The notes under the pieces: generated by a model
What the model was told of the DNA's origin: nothing
The model's input: only the letters and a program-made list of their open reading frames with translations
Databases searched by the model: none
Origin: an uncultured Propionibacterium sp.
GTDB taxonomy: Bacteria; Actinomycetota; Actinomycetes; Propionibacteriales; Propionibacteriaceae
Length of the DNA: 64,000 nucleotides
NCBI GenBank assembly: GCA_938036835.1
Contig: CALHWB010000016.1
Location: forward strand, 8,014-72,013
Reading direction: 5' to 3'
Position numbers and translations under genes: made by a program
Part shown: one piece after another, positions 7,402 to 16,351 of the stretch
Numbering within the stretch: the first letter of the stretch is position 1
How the letters are laid out: each line of letters starts with the position of its first letter

Positions 7402-9077
7402 CCCACGAGGCATTGGTCACCAGTTGCATGCTTGGCACCAGCCTGCGGCCGGTTTCGGTGGGCATGCTGCCGGGCGAGATACGGGCGGCACTCGGTGGCG
7501 GGGAATCCACCACCGGCCAGGATCTAGCCCTGGACGCGGCCGCCGCCTGGGCCTTGCTGCGGGCCGCCCGGTTGCCGGTCGAATCGGCTGGCGAGACGAT
7601 CGAGATACCTTGCGAAACCCGCCCGGTGCTGTCGGGGCTGCCGGCGAGCATGCTTTCCCGGGCGGTCAATGAGTTCCAGCCGGCCGAACCGGAGACCCTG
7701 GTGGGCATGCTGACCGAGCTTGCCCGGCTACGGGGCAATCGGGTGGCATTGCCGGACGAATTGCTGGTGGATCTGCTCGAACTGTTCGGCCGGCGGGACG
7801 ACGGCCTGGTGCTGACCAGGTTGTTGGGGCCTCGCGACCTGGCGATCCTGGATCTCATGCCGGACGAGCGGCAGCACCTGGCCCGGCTGGCCGGGCGGGC
7901 CGCAGCCGGATCATCGGCCGGCGTCGGGGCCGATCTGGAATCCGCCGCCGGGGCGCAGCCGCTGCCGGACCCCGCGATCTGGCGTATCGGGCACCGGGAT
8001 GACCGCATCGACTACCTGCGCGAATTGCGCCGGCTGGCTCCCGAGCAGGCCCGCGAACTGCTCGCCGACAAGTCCTTCCGCAAGGAGAAGGCGAGCGACC
8101 GGGTGCTGTTCGTCCAGACCCTGCAGATTGGCCTCGGCCCGCAGGATGACGAATTGCTGGAGCGCCTACTCGCTGACAAGTCGGATATGGTCAAGTCGGC
8201 GGCCTTGAAGATCGCCATGCGGCTGCCCGATAGCGGTGTGACCCGTAGAGCCGAGGCGTTGGCCCGCAGCCATGTCCAGGGCGGCCGGGATTCCAGGGGA
8301 CCAGCCTTGACGTTGATGCCGATCGAGCAGACCACCGAGACCAGGCGGGATGGCTATCCGAGCGATCTCAAGGAGCACAGCCGCGCCACCCAACGCGTGT
8401 GCCACCTGTTCGAACTGATCCATCCGGGAAGATGGCTGGAACTGGTGGGCCTCAACTTCCAGGAATTCGTGACCGCCTGCTGCCGGCTGCCGGAGTTCAA
8501 TGACCTGCTGGGCTCGCTCACCCGGGCGATCGCCGCCCATGGTGACTCCCGGGCGGCGGAGATCCTGCTCATGGTGACCCATCGGCGCAAGGGCGCGAAA
8601 CTGGCGCCGGGGACGATGCTTGATCTGCTGGACGAGGCCCAGATGGATCGCTGGCTGCGCGCGAACCTGGCCGGCATGACTCGCCATGCTGCCACCGAGG
8701 CGCTGGAACATATCAGGGTTCCGGTCACCCTCGGAGCCATGGAACAGCTGTTGATCAATCTGGCGGGTTGGCTGAAAGTCGAGAAGCACAGCTTTGTGGT
8801 TCAGAATGCCGCCGAAGCCACCCTGAAGCTGCTTGACCGGCAGAGTTATGCCGCCAATGACACCGTTCCCCTGGTAGCCCGGCTGCGGGCCATGGCGGCG
8901 GCGGTGCCGGAACGCCACCACCGGATCGCCCAGTTGCTGACGCAGCGGGCGAATCGTCTCGAACAGCTTGCCCACTTCGGTGCGGCTCTTGCCGAGCCGT
9001 TCTCGTACACCGCGCCCTCATCCAGCACCGAGAACCCCGACCGGCCCGTTTTCATCGCACCCGAGGAGCAGAGATGA
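7398..9077 (+). CDS. DUF5691 family protein
   Basis: Second gene of the operon, 559 residues, starting at the ATG within ATGA shared with the SWIM gene. It begins THEALVTSCMLGTSLRPV, typical of the family I recall as DUF5691. It is predicted largely alpha-helical, with repeated Leu-rich helices resembling HEAT-like repeats (for example the ADKSFRKEKASDR and ADKSDMVKSAALKIAMRL pair near residues 225-275). It has no signal peptide or membrane segment. No catalytic motif is visible, so a scaffold or adaptor for the neighbouring MoxR ATPase is a reasonable inference. Its 3' end overlaps moxR by 4 nt. Confidence 0.85.
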   Translation: MTHEALVTSCMLGTSLRPVSVGMLPGEIRAALGGGESTTGQDLALDAAAAWALLRAARLPVESAGETIEIPCETRPVLSGLPASMLSRAVNEFQPAEPETLVGMLTELARLRGNRVALPDELLVDLLELFGRRDDGLVLTRLLGPRDLAILDLMPDERQHLARLAGRAAAGSSAGVGADLESAAGAQPLPDPAIWRIGHRDDRIDYLRELRRLAPEQARELLADKSFRKEKASDRVLFVQTLQIGLGPQDDELLERLLADKSDMVKSAALKIAMRLPDSGVTRRAEALARSHVQGGRDSRGPALTLMPIEQTTETRRDGYPSDLKEHSRATQRVCHLFELIHPGRWLELVGLNFQEFVTACCRLPEFNDLLGSLTRAIAAHGDSRAAEILLMVTHRRKGAKLAPGTMLDLLDEAQMDRWLRANLAGMTRHAATEALEHIRVPVTLGAMEQLLINLAGWLKVEKHSFVVQNAAEATLKLLDRQSYAANDTVPLVARLRAMAAAVPERHHRIAQLLTQRANRLEQLAHFGAALAEPFSYTAPSSSTENPDRPVFIAPEEQR

Positions 9078-10165
9078 CCGAGATCACCCAGGTGCTGCGT
9101 CCGCACGCCGAACAGCAGTACGCCGCCGAACTCGCCGCGCTCGCCGCGTCCGACGACCGGCAGCGACCGGAGAACTGGCAATTGTCGCCGTGGGCGGTGG
9201 TCACCTATCTGATGGGTGGCCAGGCCGGTGACGGCACAAAGATCAGTGCCAAATATGTCGGCAACCGCCGATTGATGGAGATCGCGGTGGCGACCCTGGC
9301 GACCGATCGGGCGTTGCTGCTGCTGGGGGTGCCGGGCACCGCCAAGTCGTGGGTCTCGGAGCACCTGGCCGCGGCCATCGCCGGCAACTCCACCATGCTG
9401 GTGCAGGGCACCGCGGGCACCACCGAAGAGGCGGTGCGCTATGGGTGGAACTATGCCCGGCTGCTGGCCGAGGGACCATCCCCGGAGGCCCTGGTGGCGT
9501 CCCCCATCATGGTCGCCATGCAACGCGGGTCGATTGCCCGCATCGAGGAACTCACCCGGATGCCCTCCGATGTGCAGGACGGGTTGATCACGGTGCTGAG
9601 CGAGAAGACCCTGCCGGTTCCCGAGTTGGGTACCGAGGTGCAGGCGGCCCGCGGGTTCAATGTGATCGCGACCGCCAATGACCGGGACCGGGGCGTGAAC
9701 GATCTGTCGAGCGCCCTGCGGCGTCGATTCAATACGGTGGTCCTGCCCTTGCCGAGCAGCGAGAAGGATGAGATTGCGATCGTTACCCGGCGGGTGGGGG
9801 ATATGGCCTCGTCCCTGCAATTGCCGAGGATGGATTCGACGCTGTCCGAGATCCGCCGGGTGGTTAGGGTCTTCCGGGAACTGCGGGAGGGCCAGACCAC
9901 CGATGGGCGGATCAAGGTGAAGACACCCTCGGGGACGCTGTCGACCGCGGAGGCGATCAGCGTGATCACCAATGGCATGACCCTGGCCACTCATTTCGGC
10001 GACGGCGATCTGAAGGCCAGCGACGTGGCGGCCGGGATCACCGGGGCGGTGGTCAAGGATCCGGTCTCCGATCAGGTGGTATGGGGCGAGTACCTGGAAA
10101 CCGTGGTGCGTGATCGCAAGGGCTGGCAGGACTTCTACCGGGCCTGCCGCGAGGTTGCGGGCTGA
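9074..10165 (+). CDS. MoxR-family AAA+ ATPase
   Basis: ATP-driven remodelling chaperone that normally works with a VWA-domain partner, here encoded two genes downstream. The 363-residue protein has Walker A GVPGTAKS (about residues 85-92), a Walker B-type segment in GSIARIEELTRM (about 154-165), sensor-1 ATANDRDRG (about 198) and the arginine-finger segment SSALRRRFN. Walker B reads IARIEEL rather than the usual hhhDE, with E-E in place of D-E. That is a mild divergence worth checking. It starts at the ATGA overlap with DUF5691. It is the motor of the module. Confidence 0.93.
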   Translation: MTEITQVLRPHAEQQYAAELAALAASDDRQRPENWQLSPWAVVTYLMGGQAGDGTKISAKYVGNRRLMEIAVATLATDRALLLLGVPGTAKSWVSEHLAAAIAGNSTMLVQGTAGTTEEAVRYGWNYARLLAEGPSPEALVASPIMVAMQRGSIARIEELTRMPSDVQDGLITVLSEKTLPVPELGTEVQAARGFNVIATANDRDRGVNDLSSALRRRFNTVVLPLPSSEKDEIAIVTRRVGDMASSLQLPRMDSTLSEIRRVVRVFRELREGQTTDGRIKVKTPSGTLSTAEAISVITNGMTLATHFGDGDLKASDVAAGITGAVVKDPVSDQVVWGEYLETVVRDRKGWQDFYRACREVAG

Positions 10166-10175
10166 GGACGCCGGA

Positions 10176-12539
10176 ATGACTGCTGAACCGGCGACGGCTG
10201 CAGCCGCGCCCGGGCCTGCCGCGAAACCCGCGCCGCCGGTCCGGGTGCTGGGGGTGCGTCATCATGGTCCCGGATCGGCGCGGGCGGTACAGCGCGTACT
10301 GGCGGACTACCAGCCCGATTGCGTGCTCATCGAGGGGCCGGCGGACGCCGACGGGCTGGTCAAATGGGTGTCCCATGCCGAGATGGCCCCGCCGGTGGCG
10401 CTGCTGGCCTGGTCGGTGGAGGATCCGGGCCGGGCGGCCTTCTGGCCGCTGGCGGTGTTCTCGCCGGAATGGCAGGCGCTGCGCTGGGCCGGGCAGGCCG
10501 GAGTGCCGGTGCGATTCATGGATCTGCCCAGCGGCAATGTGCTGACCCCCGCGGCGAAGGAGCGGGTCCCGGCCGGGGACGACGCGCAGCCGGCAGCGCC
10601 GGTCGCGCCGGATCGGGGGCAGGTGGGCGCCGAACCGGGCGGGAATGATCCAGATGATGGGAGCCCGGAGCCGGAACCGGACGGTGAGCCGGGTGCGGAG
10701 ATCCGCAACGATCCGATCGCGCTGCTCGCCCGGGCGGCCGGCTATGACGACCCGGAGGCCTGGTGGGAGGACACCATCGAGTTCCCCGGTGCCGGTGCGG
10801 AGCCGGCCGATCCCTTCGATGCGCTCGCCGAGGCGATGACCGAATTGCGCCGGGTGAAGGGTGAGGAGGACCGGTTCACCCTGCAGCGGGAGGCGCACAT
10901 GCGCAAGGTCCTGCGGGCCGCTCGGCGGGCCGGGCACCGGCGCATCGCGGTGGTCTGCGGGGCCTGGCATGCCCCCGCCCTGAGTGGGAAGTCTCCCGGG
11001 ATCGCCGAGGACAGCGCGCTGCTCAGGGGTTTGCCGAAGATCAAGACGGAATTGACCTGGGCGCCGTGGACGCATGGACGGCTGGCGCTGCGTTCCGGCT
11101 ATGGTGCGGGGATCGATTCGCCCGGCTGGTATCATCACCTGTTCAATACGCATGGTCAACCCACCATTTCCTGGTTCACCAAGGTGGCCGGGGCGCTGCG
11201 GGCAGCGGATCTGCCGATTTCCACCGCACACCTCATCGAGGCGGTCCGGTTGGCTGAGACGCTGGCTGTGCTGCGCGGTCGTCCGCTGCCGGGGCTGGAT
11301 GAGGTGCAGGAGGCCACCTGGTCGGTGCTGTGCGAGGGAGACGCGGTCAGCCACGCCCTGGCCACCCGCGAGGTGGTGGTCGGGGAACTGCTCGGTGCGG
11401 TGCCCGAGGGGGTGCCCACGGTGCCCCTGGACGCCGATCTGCGGGCCACCGCCAGGCGGCTGCGGCTCAAGTTCGAGGCCACGGCCAGAACCATCCGGCT
11501 CGATCTGCGCAAGCCGAATGATCTGGCCAAATCGCAGTTCCTGGCCCGGTTGCGCATCCTGGGCATTGACTGGGGCAGTGCGGTCCACATCGGCGGGAAG
11601 GGCACCTTCAAGGAGGGCTGGGAGTTGGCCTGGGATCCCGAATACCAGGTGGCGGTCATCGAGGCCGCCCGGTTCGGTACCACGGTGGCTGCGGCGGCCG
11701 GTGCGGCCCTGCTGGCTCAGGGCGACAGCCTAGCCAAGGTGACCGAGGCGGTCGAGCGTGCTCTGCACGCCGACCTGGGGGAGGTACTGCCCGAGCTGCT
11801 GGCCCGGCTCGATGAGTTCGCGGCCCATGAGGCCGATATCGGTCAGTTGCTGCGCACCCTGCCGCCGCTCGCCCGTTCGCAGCGTTACGGGGACGTGCGA
11901 GGCACCGACACGACCAGGTTGGCGGTCATCGCCCGGCAGGTGCTGGCCCGGGCCTGTGCCGGCCTGCCGGCGGCGGCTTCGGGTCTGGCTGCCGAGGCGG
12001 CCGCCACCGTGCGCGCCGACATCGATGCCGTGCAGACTGTCATTGCCCTGCTTGCCGAGGACGACCAGCGGCTATGGGTCAGCGCACTCACCCAGTTGCT
12101 GAATCGGCATACGGTACCGGGCACGATCGCGGGCCGGGTAACCCGCATCCTGCTGGATGGCGGCCAGATCGACAGTTCCGCCGCAGCCGGCCGGCTCAGC
12201 CGGACCCTGTCGATCGGCACGGCCCCCGATGAGCAGGCCTACTGGCTGGAGAGTTTCCTGGCGGGCAATCCAATGCTGTTGGTGCTGGACCGCAAGTTGC
12301 TGGGCATCGTGGACGAGTGGCTGCGGGGCATCAACGGCCGGGCGTTCGTCGACGTGCTACCGATTCTACGCCGGGCCTTCGGACAGCTGGACCTGGCGGC
12401 TCGCCGGCAGGTGGCGGGTGCCGTGCGGCGACTGGGCACCGAGGAAGCCGAAGCGGAGGAGGTCATCCGGCTCGGTGCCGCCGATGAGCCGCTGCTGGCC
12501 ACCATCGAACTCATCCTGGGAGGCCGTCGCGATGGCTGA
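10176..12539 (+). CDS. DUF5682 family protein, TraB/ChaN-like N-terminal region (inferred)
   Basis: Fourth gene of the module, 787 residues. The N-terminal third carries GVRHHGPGSARAV (His29-His30), VLIEGPADAD (about 50), a REAHMRKVL helix (about residue 238) and VVCGAWHAPAL (about 262). The order GxxH ... E/R helix with M ... GxxH resembles the TraB/TIKI/ChaN/erythromycin-esterase superfamily, so a metal- or His-dependent hydrolase is possible (inference). A Pro/Glu/Asp-rich linker lies near 130-175. The remaining 500 residues are helical with Leu/Ala-rich repeats. The ATG at 10176 lies 10 nt after moxR; the 3' end overlaps the VWA gene by 8 nt. Confidence 0.87.
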   Translation: MTAEPATAAAAPGPAAKPAPPVRVLGVRHHGPGSARAVQRVLADYQPDCVLIEGPADADGLVKWVSHAEMAPPVALLAWSVEDPGRAAFWPLAVFSPEWQALRWAGQAGVPVRFMDLPSGNVLTPAAKERVPAGDDAQPAAPVAPDRGQVGAEPGGNDPDDGSPEPEPDGEPGAEIRNDPIALLARAAGYDDPEAWWEDTIEFPGAGAEPADPFDALAEAMTELRRVKGEEDRFTLQREAHMRKVLRAARRAGHRRIAVVCGAWHAPALSGKSPGIAEDSALLRGLPKIKTELTWAPWTHGRLALRSGYGAGIDSPGWYHHLFNTHGQPTISWFTKVAGALRAADLPISTAHLIEAVRLAETLAVLRGRPLPGLDEVQEATWSVLCEGDAVSHALATREVVVGELLGAVPEGVPTVPLDADLRATARRLRLKFEATARTIRLDLRKPNDLAKSQFLARLRILGIDWGSAVHIGGKGTFKEGWELAWDPEYQVAVIEAARFGTTVAAAAGAALLAQGDSLAKVTEAVERALHADLGEVLPELLARLDEFAAHEADIGQLLRTLPPLARSQRYGDVRGTDTTRLAVIARQVLARACAGLPAAASGLAAEAAATVRADIDAVQTVIALLAEDDQRLWVSALTQLLNRHTVPGTIAGRVTRILLDGGQIDSSAAAGRLSRTLSIGTAPDEQAYWLESFLAGNPMLLVLDRKLLGIVDEWLRGINGRAFVDVLPILRRAFGQLDLAARRQVAGAVRRLGTEEAEAEEVIRLGAADEPLLATIELILGGRRDG

Positions 12540-13728
12540 CGAAGACGAAGAACTCGCTCTGGCCACCCCCGAGCAGCGGTGGCGGTTGCTGCTTGGTGCC
12601 AATGCAGTGGGCATCCAGACCACCCTCACCACGGCCCAGCAGCGTATGGACGATGTACTGGCTGCTCTCTACAATCCGGGTGATCGTGGGGGGAGCGGGA
12701 GCGAAGGCCGGCGCAAGGCCGGGCTGGGGGCGTCCGCCCCTTCGGTGGCCCGCTGGCTGGGAGATATCCGCAGCTACTTTCCGTCCCGGGTGGTTCGGGT
12801 GATGCAGGCCGATGCCATCGAGAGACTGGGGCTGCGTCAACTGCTGTTGGAACCGGAGGTGCTGGAGGGTGTCGAGGCCGATGTGAACCTGGTCGCCACG
12901 CTGGCCGGGCTGTCCAGGGTGATTCCCGAGAAGTCTAAGGCCACCGCCCGTCAGGTGGTGGCCAAGGTGGTCAAGCAGGTTGAGGAGAGGCTGGCCGACA
13001 AGACCATCCAGGCGGTTCGCGGGGCACTGAACCGGGCCGCTCGCACCAATCGTCCGCGGCCGGGGGATATCGACTGGCTGCGGACCATCCGGGCGAATCT
13101 GAAGAATTACCTGCCCGAGAAGCGCACCGTGGTGCCCGAACGACTCGTCGGCTACGGCCGCAAGGCGCCCAGCGTGCAACGCGAGATCGTGCTGTGTGTC
13201 GACCAGTCCGGTTCGATGGCCGGTTCGGTGGTCTACGCCGCCATCTTCGCGGCGGTACTGGCCTCGGTACGCGCGCTGCGCACTTCCATGGTGGTCTATG
13301 ACACCGCGGTGGTGGATCTGACCGAGAAACTGGCCGATCCGGTGGACGTCATCTTCGGCACCCAGCTTGGTGGCGGGACCGACACCTCACCGGCACTGGC
13401 CTACTGCGAGACGTTGATCGGCAAGCCGCGCGATACCATTCTGGTGCTGATCAGCGATCTCTATGACGCCAACCCGGAGCAGATGCTGCGCCGGCTGAAT
13501 GCCTTCCAGCGTTCCGGGGTGTGCGTGGTTGTGTTACTCGCCTTGGACGACCGTGGTACGCCGTCGTTCAGCGACAGTGTGGCGGCCAACCTGGCCGAAC
13601 TGGGTATTCCGGCCTTCGGGTGCACCCCGGATGCCTTTCCGGAGCTCATGGCCCAGGCCATCAATGGCGGTGATCTGGGGCATTGGGCCGAGCAGAATCA
13701 GGTGGCAGCGGACCAGGGCGGGGGATGA
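12532..13728 (+). CDS. VWA (von Willebrand factor A) domain protein, MoxR partner
   Basis: Last gene of the module, 398 residues. The C-terminal half is a VWA domain: MIDAS motif DQSGSM begins at about residue 224, the conserved Thr is in the GGGTDTSPA segment, and the third MIDAS Asp is in LISDLYD. The N-terminal half is helical and basic and is probably the partner-binding part, as in ViaA-like proteins. No signal peptide or membrane helix, so the module is cytosolic. The start ATG overlaps the DUF5682 gene by 8 nt. With MoxR this forms an ATPase/metal-dependent adhesion pair. The cellular target is unknown. Confidence 0.92.
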   Translation: MADEDEELALATPEQRWRLLLGANAVGIQTTLTTAQQRMDDVLAALYNPGDRGGSGSEGRRKAGLGASAPSVARWLGDIRSYFPSRVVRVMQADAIERLGLRQLLLEPEVLEGVEADVNLVATLAGLSRVIPEKSKATARQVVAKVVKQVEERLADKTIQAVRGALNRAARTNRPRPGDIDWLRTIRANLKNYLPEKRTVVPERLVGYGRKAPSVQREIVLCVDQSGSMAGSVVYAAIFAAVLASVRALRTSMVVYDTAVVDLTEKLADPVDVIFGTQLGGGTDTSPALAYCETLIGKPRDTILVLISDLYDANPEQMLRRLNAFQRSGVCVVVLLALDDRGTPSFSDSVAANLAELGIPAFGCTPDAFPELMAQAINGGDLGHWAEQNQVAADQGGG

Positions 13729-13834
13729 CGCCCGGGCGCCGTTGATCGCGCCGGCCAGGGCGGGGCAGCCGGTCTTGCGGCTCAGGCGTGGCAGGCTGGC
13801 GGATTCCGGGTTCGGGGTGCGGGCAGATCGGGGT

Positions 13835-13869
13835 TTGACAGCCCACAATTGTTCTAGTTATTATAGAAC
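13835..13869 (+). promoter_or_regulatory. Promoter and operator of the first GntR gene
   Basis: TTGACA (13835-13840), an 18-nt spacer, and TATTAT (13859-13864) form a near-consensus promoter whose start point would be at or next to the ATG at 13871, so the mRNA is probably leaderless. The inverted repeat GTTCTA-N7-TAGAAC (13851-13869) covers the -10 box, as expected for an autorepressor site of a YtrA-type regulator. Confidence 0.7.
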
Positions 13870-13870
13870 T

Positions 13871-14257
13871 ATGCTGTGGCAGGTCGATCCGTACGATACG
13901 CAACCGCTCTACGAGCAGATTGCTGCAGTGGTCCGGCGCGCCCTGGCGGAGCAGCAATTGAGGCGTGGTGACCGGCTACCGGCCGCCAAGGAGCTTGCGG
14001 GCAGTCTCCAGGTCAATCTGCACACGGTGCTGCGCGCCTACCAGATACTGCGGGACGAGGGCCTCATCGAGTTGCGCCGCGGCCGGGGAGCGGTGGTGAT
14101 CGCCTCCGAGGTAGGCGTGTCGAAACTGCATTCACTGATCGGTGACGTCATCGACCAGGCCGACCGGCTTGGCATCAGCCGGGCAGAGCTATCCCGGCTG
14201 GTCGTCGATCATGCCCCCGCAGCACGGCGGACGAGCCTGGACCGGCGGGCGCCGTAG
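13871..14257 (+). CDS. GntR family regulator, YtrA subfamily
   Basis: Short (128 aa) GntR repressor: an N-terminal winged helix (PLYEQIAAVVRRALAEQQL, the DRLPAAKELAGSLQVNLHTVLRAYQIL recognition region split here by description, and GLIELRRGRGAVV wing) followed by only about 50 residues, the small dimerisation tail of the YtrA class. YtrA regulators typically control a neighbouring membrane-transport or membrane-protein operon and themselves. The ATG at 13871 is chosen because the promoter lies immediately before it. The downstream partner is a DUF1648 membrane protein with a strong RBS 43 nt later. Confidence 0.9.
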   Translation: MLWQVDPYDTQPLYEQIAAVVRRALAEQQLRRGDRLPAAKELAGSLQVNLHTVLRAYQILRDEGLIELRRGRGAVVIASEVGVSKLHSLIGDVIDQADRLGISRAELSRLVVDHAPAARRTSLDRRAP

Positions 14258-14300
14258 CCCCCCGCAGCCCAAGGATCTAAGCATTCACTAGGAGGATTCT

Positions 14301-15332
14301 ATGACCCAGTCAGCAACCCCCCTGCGGGATCGGGGCAGTGTGCTTGCCGCGACGGTGAGCCTCGTGGTGGGGCTGGCGTGCCCGCTGGGGGGTGCAGCCG
14401 TGGTGTGGTCGCAACGGCATCGGTTGCCCGAGCGGGTGGTCACCCATTGGGGCGCCGATGGACGGGCGGACGGTTTTGCATCGGTACCCATGGCCGTGGG
14501 AATGAGTACGCTGATCGTCTTCGTTCTGGTCGCCCTGCTTGCCGTGACGGGCCTGGTAACGCGGCAGGGCAGGTACCTGGGGCCGCCGGCCGGCGGGCTG
14601 GGCGCCTTCGTGTCGATCCTGTCCAATGGGTCCCTGTTGCAGCAGGTCGATCTGGACGCCGAGGCGGCCCGCCAGGTGCAGCCGGGTGGGGTGCTCGTGG
14701 CCGGGCTGGTGGCGGGGCTGCTGGTGGGGGGCGCGCTGGGTTTCCTGTTCCGCCGGCGCTCACCCGGGGTTGCGGTGGAGCCCGGGATCGCGCCGGATGC
14801 CCCCCGGCTGCTGGTCGATGACCGGGTCACCGTGGCCTGGACCGGGCGCACCCGGCTGTCACCGGTCGGGCTGGGCGGTTTCGGGGTGGGGATCGTGGCC
14901 ACCGCGGTGCCGGCGGTGCTGAGCGCCAGGGCCGGAAACTGGTCCATGGCGGGGGTAGCGCTGCTGGTTACCCTGCTGATGGCTGGGCTTGCGGCGGCCA
15001 TGACCGCCGCGGTGACCATCGACGAGCGCGGGGTGCGGGTGCGGGCGCTCAAGGTGATTCCCTGGTTGACGGTCGATCTGGGCTGGATCTCGGGGGCCGA
15101 GGTGATCCAGGTGGATCCTCTGCGGGATTTCGGTGGTTGGGGGATGCGGGTCGGCCGGTCTGGCGCCCGGGGATTCATCACCTCCCATGGCCCGGCGATC
15201 CGGGTTGATTGCGGGTCCGAGGCGGCCCGGGTGGTCACCATTGACGATGCCGAACGTGCGGTGGCCACCTTGAATACCCTGGTGGCCAGGAAGGCTTCCG
15301 AGAATGAGCGGCCGGTTCGCGGGCAGGAGTGA
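14301..15332 (+). CDS. DUF1648 domain membrane protein
   Basis: Integral membrane protein of 343 residues. The DUF1648 signature is present after the first helix: LPERVVTHWGADGRADGFAS (about residues 43-62). Around six further hydrophobic segments follow, including pairs near 66-90, 128-150 and 180-230. The family includes SdpI-like immunity proteins for membrane-active toxins, and many members sit beside YtrA regulators, as here. Immunity or envelope-stress function is an inference. An excellent AGGAGG lies 5 nt before the ATG. The 3' end overlaps the following CPBP gene by 29 nt. Confidence 0.85.
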   Translation: MTQSATPLRDRGSVLAATVSLVVGLACPLGGAAVVWSQRHRLPERVVTHWGADGRADGFASVPMAVGMSTLIVFVLVALLAVTGLVTRQGRYLGPPAGGLGAFVSILSNGSLLQQVDLDAEAARQVQPGGVLVAGLVAGLLVGGALGFLFRRRSPGVAVEPGIAPDAPRLLVDDRVTVAWTGRTRLSPVGLGGFGVGIVATAVPAVLSARAGNWSMAGVALLVTLLMAGLAAAMTAAVTIDERGVRVRALKVIPWLTVDLGWISGAEVIQVDPLRDFGGWGMRVGRSGARGFITSHGPAIRVDCGSEAARVVTIDDAERAVATLNTLVARKASENERPVRGQE

Positions 15333-16275
15333 AGGGTCTGGCAGGACGCGGTGGGCCGGCGGGCCGGCGTCGGCTTCCTGGGGCGCGGTCATCGGCTACT
15401 GCGGGCTTTCCTACGGGCTGGCCTGGCTGGTATGCCTACCGCTGTGGCTAGGGGAGGGGCTGGAAAGCCCGCTGGCCCTGCCGCTGATGCTGATCATGAT
15501 GGCCACGCCCGGGACGGCGGCGCTGGTAGTGGTGCGGTTGGTGGAACATCGTCCGGTGCTGGGAGAACTCGGGATCCGTCCCACCACCAGCGCCCCCCGG
15601 ATGATCGCCTGGCTCGGAATCTCTGTGGTGTCGGTGCTGGTCATCGTCGTATTGGCCCTGCTGCTCAGTGCCGCCTGCCGAGTATTCCAATTGGATCTCG
15701 GCGGCATGTCGGCATATCGAGAGGCGCTGGCCGCCCAACTGGCCGGAACCGGGCAATCGATTGAGGAACTCGGGCTGCCGGTGCGGTTGTTGTAGCTGAT
15801 CCAGCCGGTGAACATCGTGATCGGCGGGGTGCTTAACAGCGTTCCGGCCCTTGGGGAGGAACTTGGTTGGCGTGGCTTTCTATTCCCCCGGCTGCGCGAA
15901 CTGATCGGGCCGGGTTGGGCGGTGCTGGCCCAGGGGATCATCTGGGCCGGTTGGCATGCCCCGGTGATTCTGCTGGGTTACAACTACCCGAGCAACCCCG
16001 GGCTCGGGGTGCCCGCAATGATGCTGTCTTGCGTGGCGGTCGGCGCCCTGCTGTCCTGGCTGGTTGAGCGAGGCGGTTCGGTCTGGCAGGCGGCCCTGGG
16101 GCATGGCACCTACAATGCCGCGGCCGGGGGTTTCCAGGTGCTCCTGGGCGCGGCGGGTCAGCAGATCGACACCTTCCAGGCGGGTGTACTGGGCTGGGCG
16201 AGCTGGCCGATGTGGGTGGTGTTGGTGTCGGTACTACTGCTGACCGGTGGTTTGCGGGCGCGCCGGCCCGGTTGA
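15304..16275 (+). pseudogene. CPBP family intramembrane metalloprotease, interrupted by in-frame TAG
   Basis: One continuous CPBP-type reading frame is split by a TAG at 15793-15795. The first part (163 codons) encodes an N-terminal region with about four membrane helices. The second part continues in the same frame and holds all the CPBP motifs: EELGWR (EExxxR), WAGWH (FxxxH-type) and HGTYN. Without the stop the product would be about 323 residues, the usual size. A GTG at 15808 could restart a 155-residue C-terminal fragment. Members act as prenyl-protein-type proteases or bacteriocin immunity proteins. Either a real nonsense mutation or a base-call error. Confidence 0.8.
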
Positions 16276-16351
16276 CTCGCATCGGGTCTGCCGGTCTCGA
16301 CCAGCGATTGCCGCAACACGGCACCGATGGTCGCCCGACTGCGCAGACCGC

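Noticed and set aside
10053..11588. Long minus-strand open frame antisense to DUF5682
   Set aside because: High-GC shadow: Arg/Pro/His/Gly-rich product and no RBS, opposite a well-supported operon gene.
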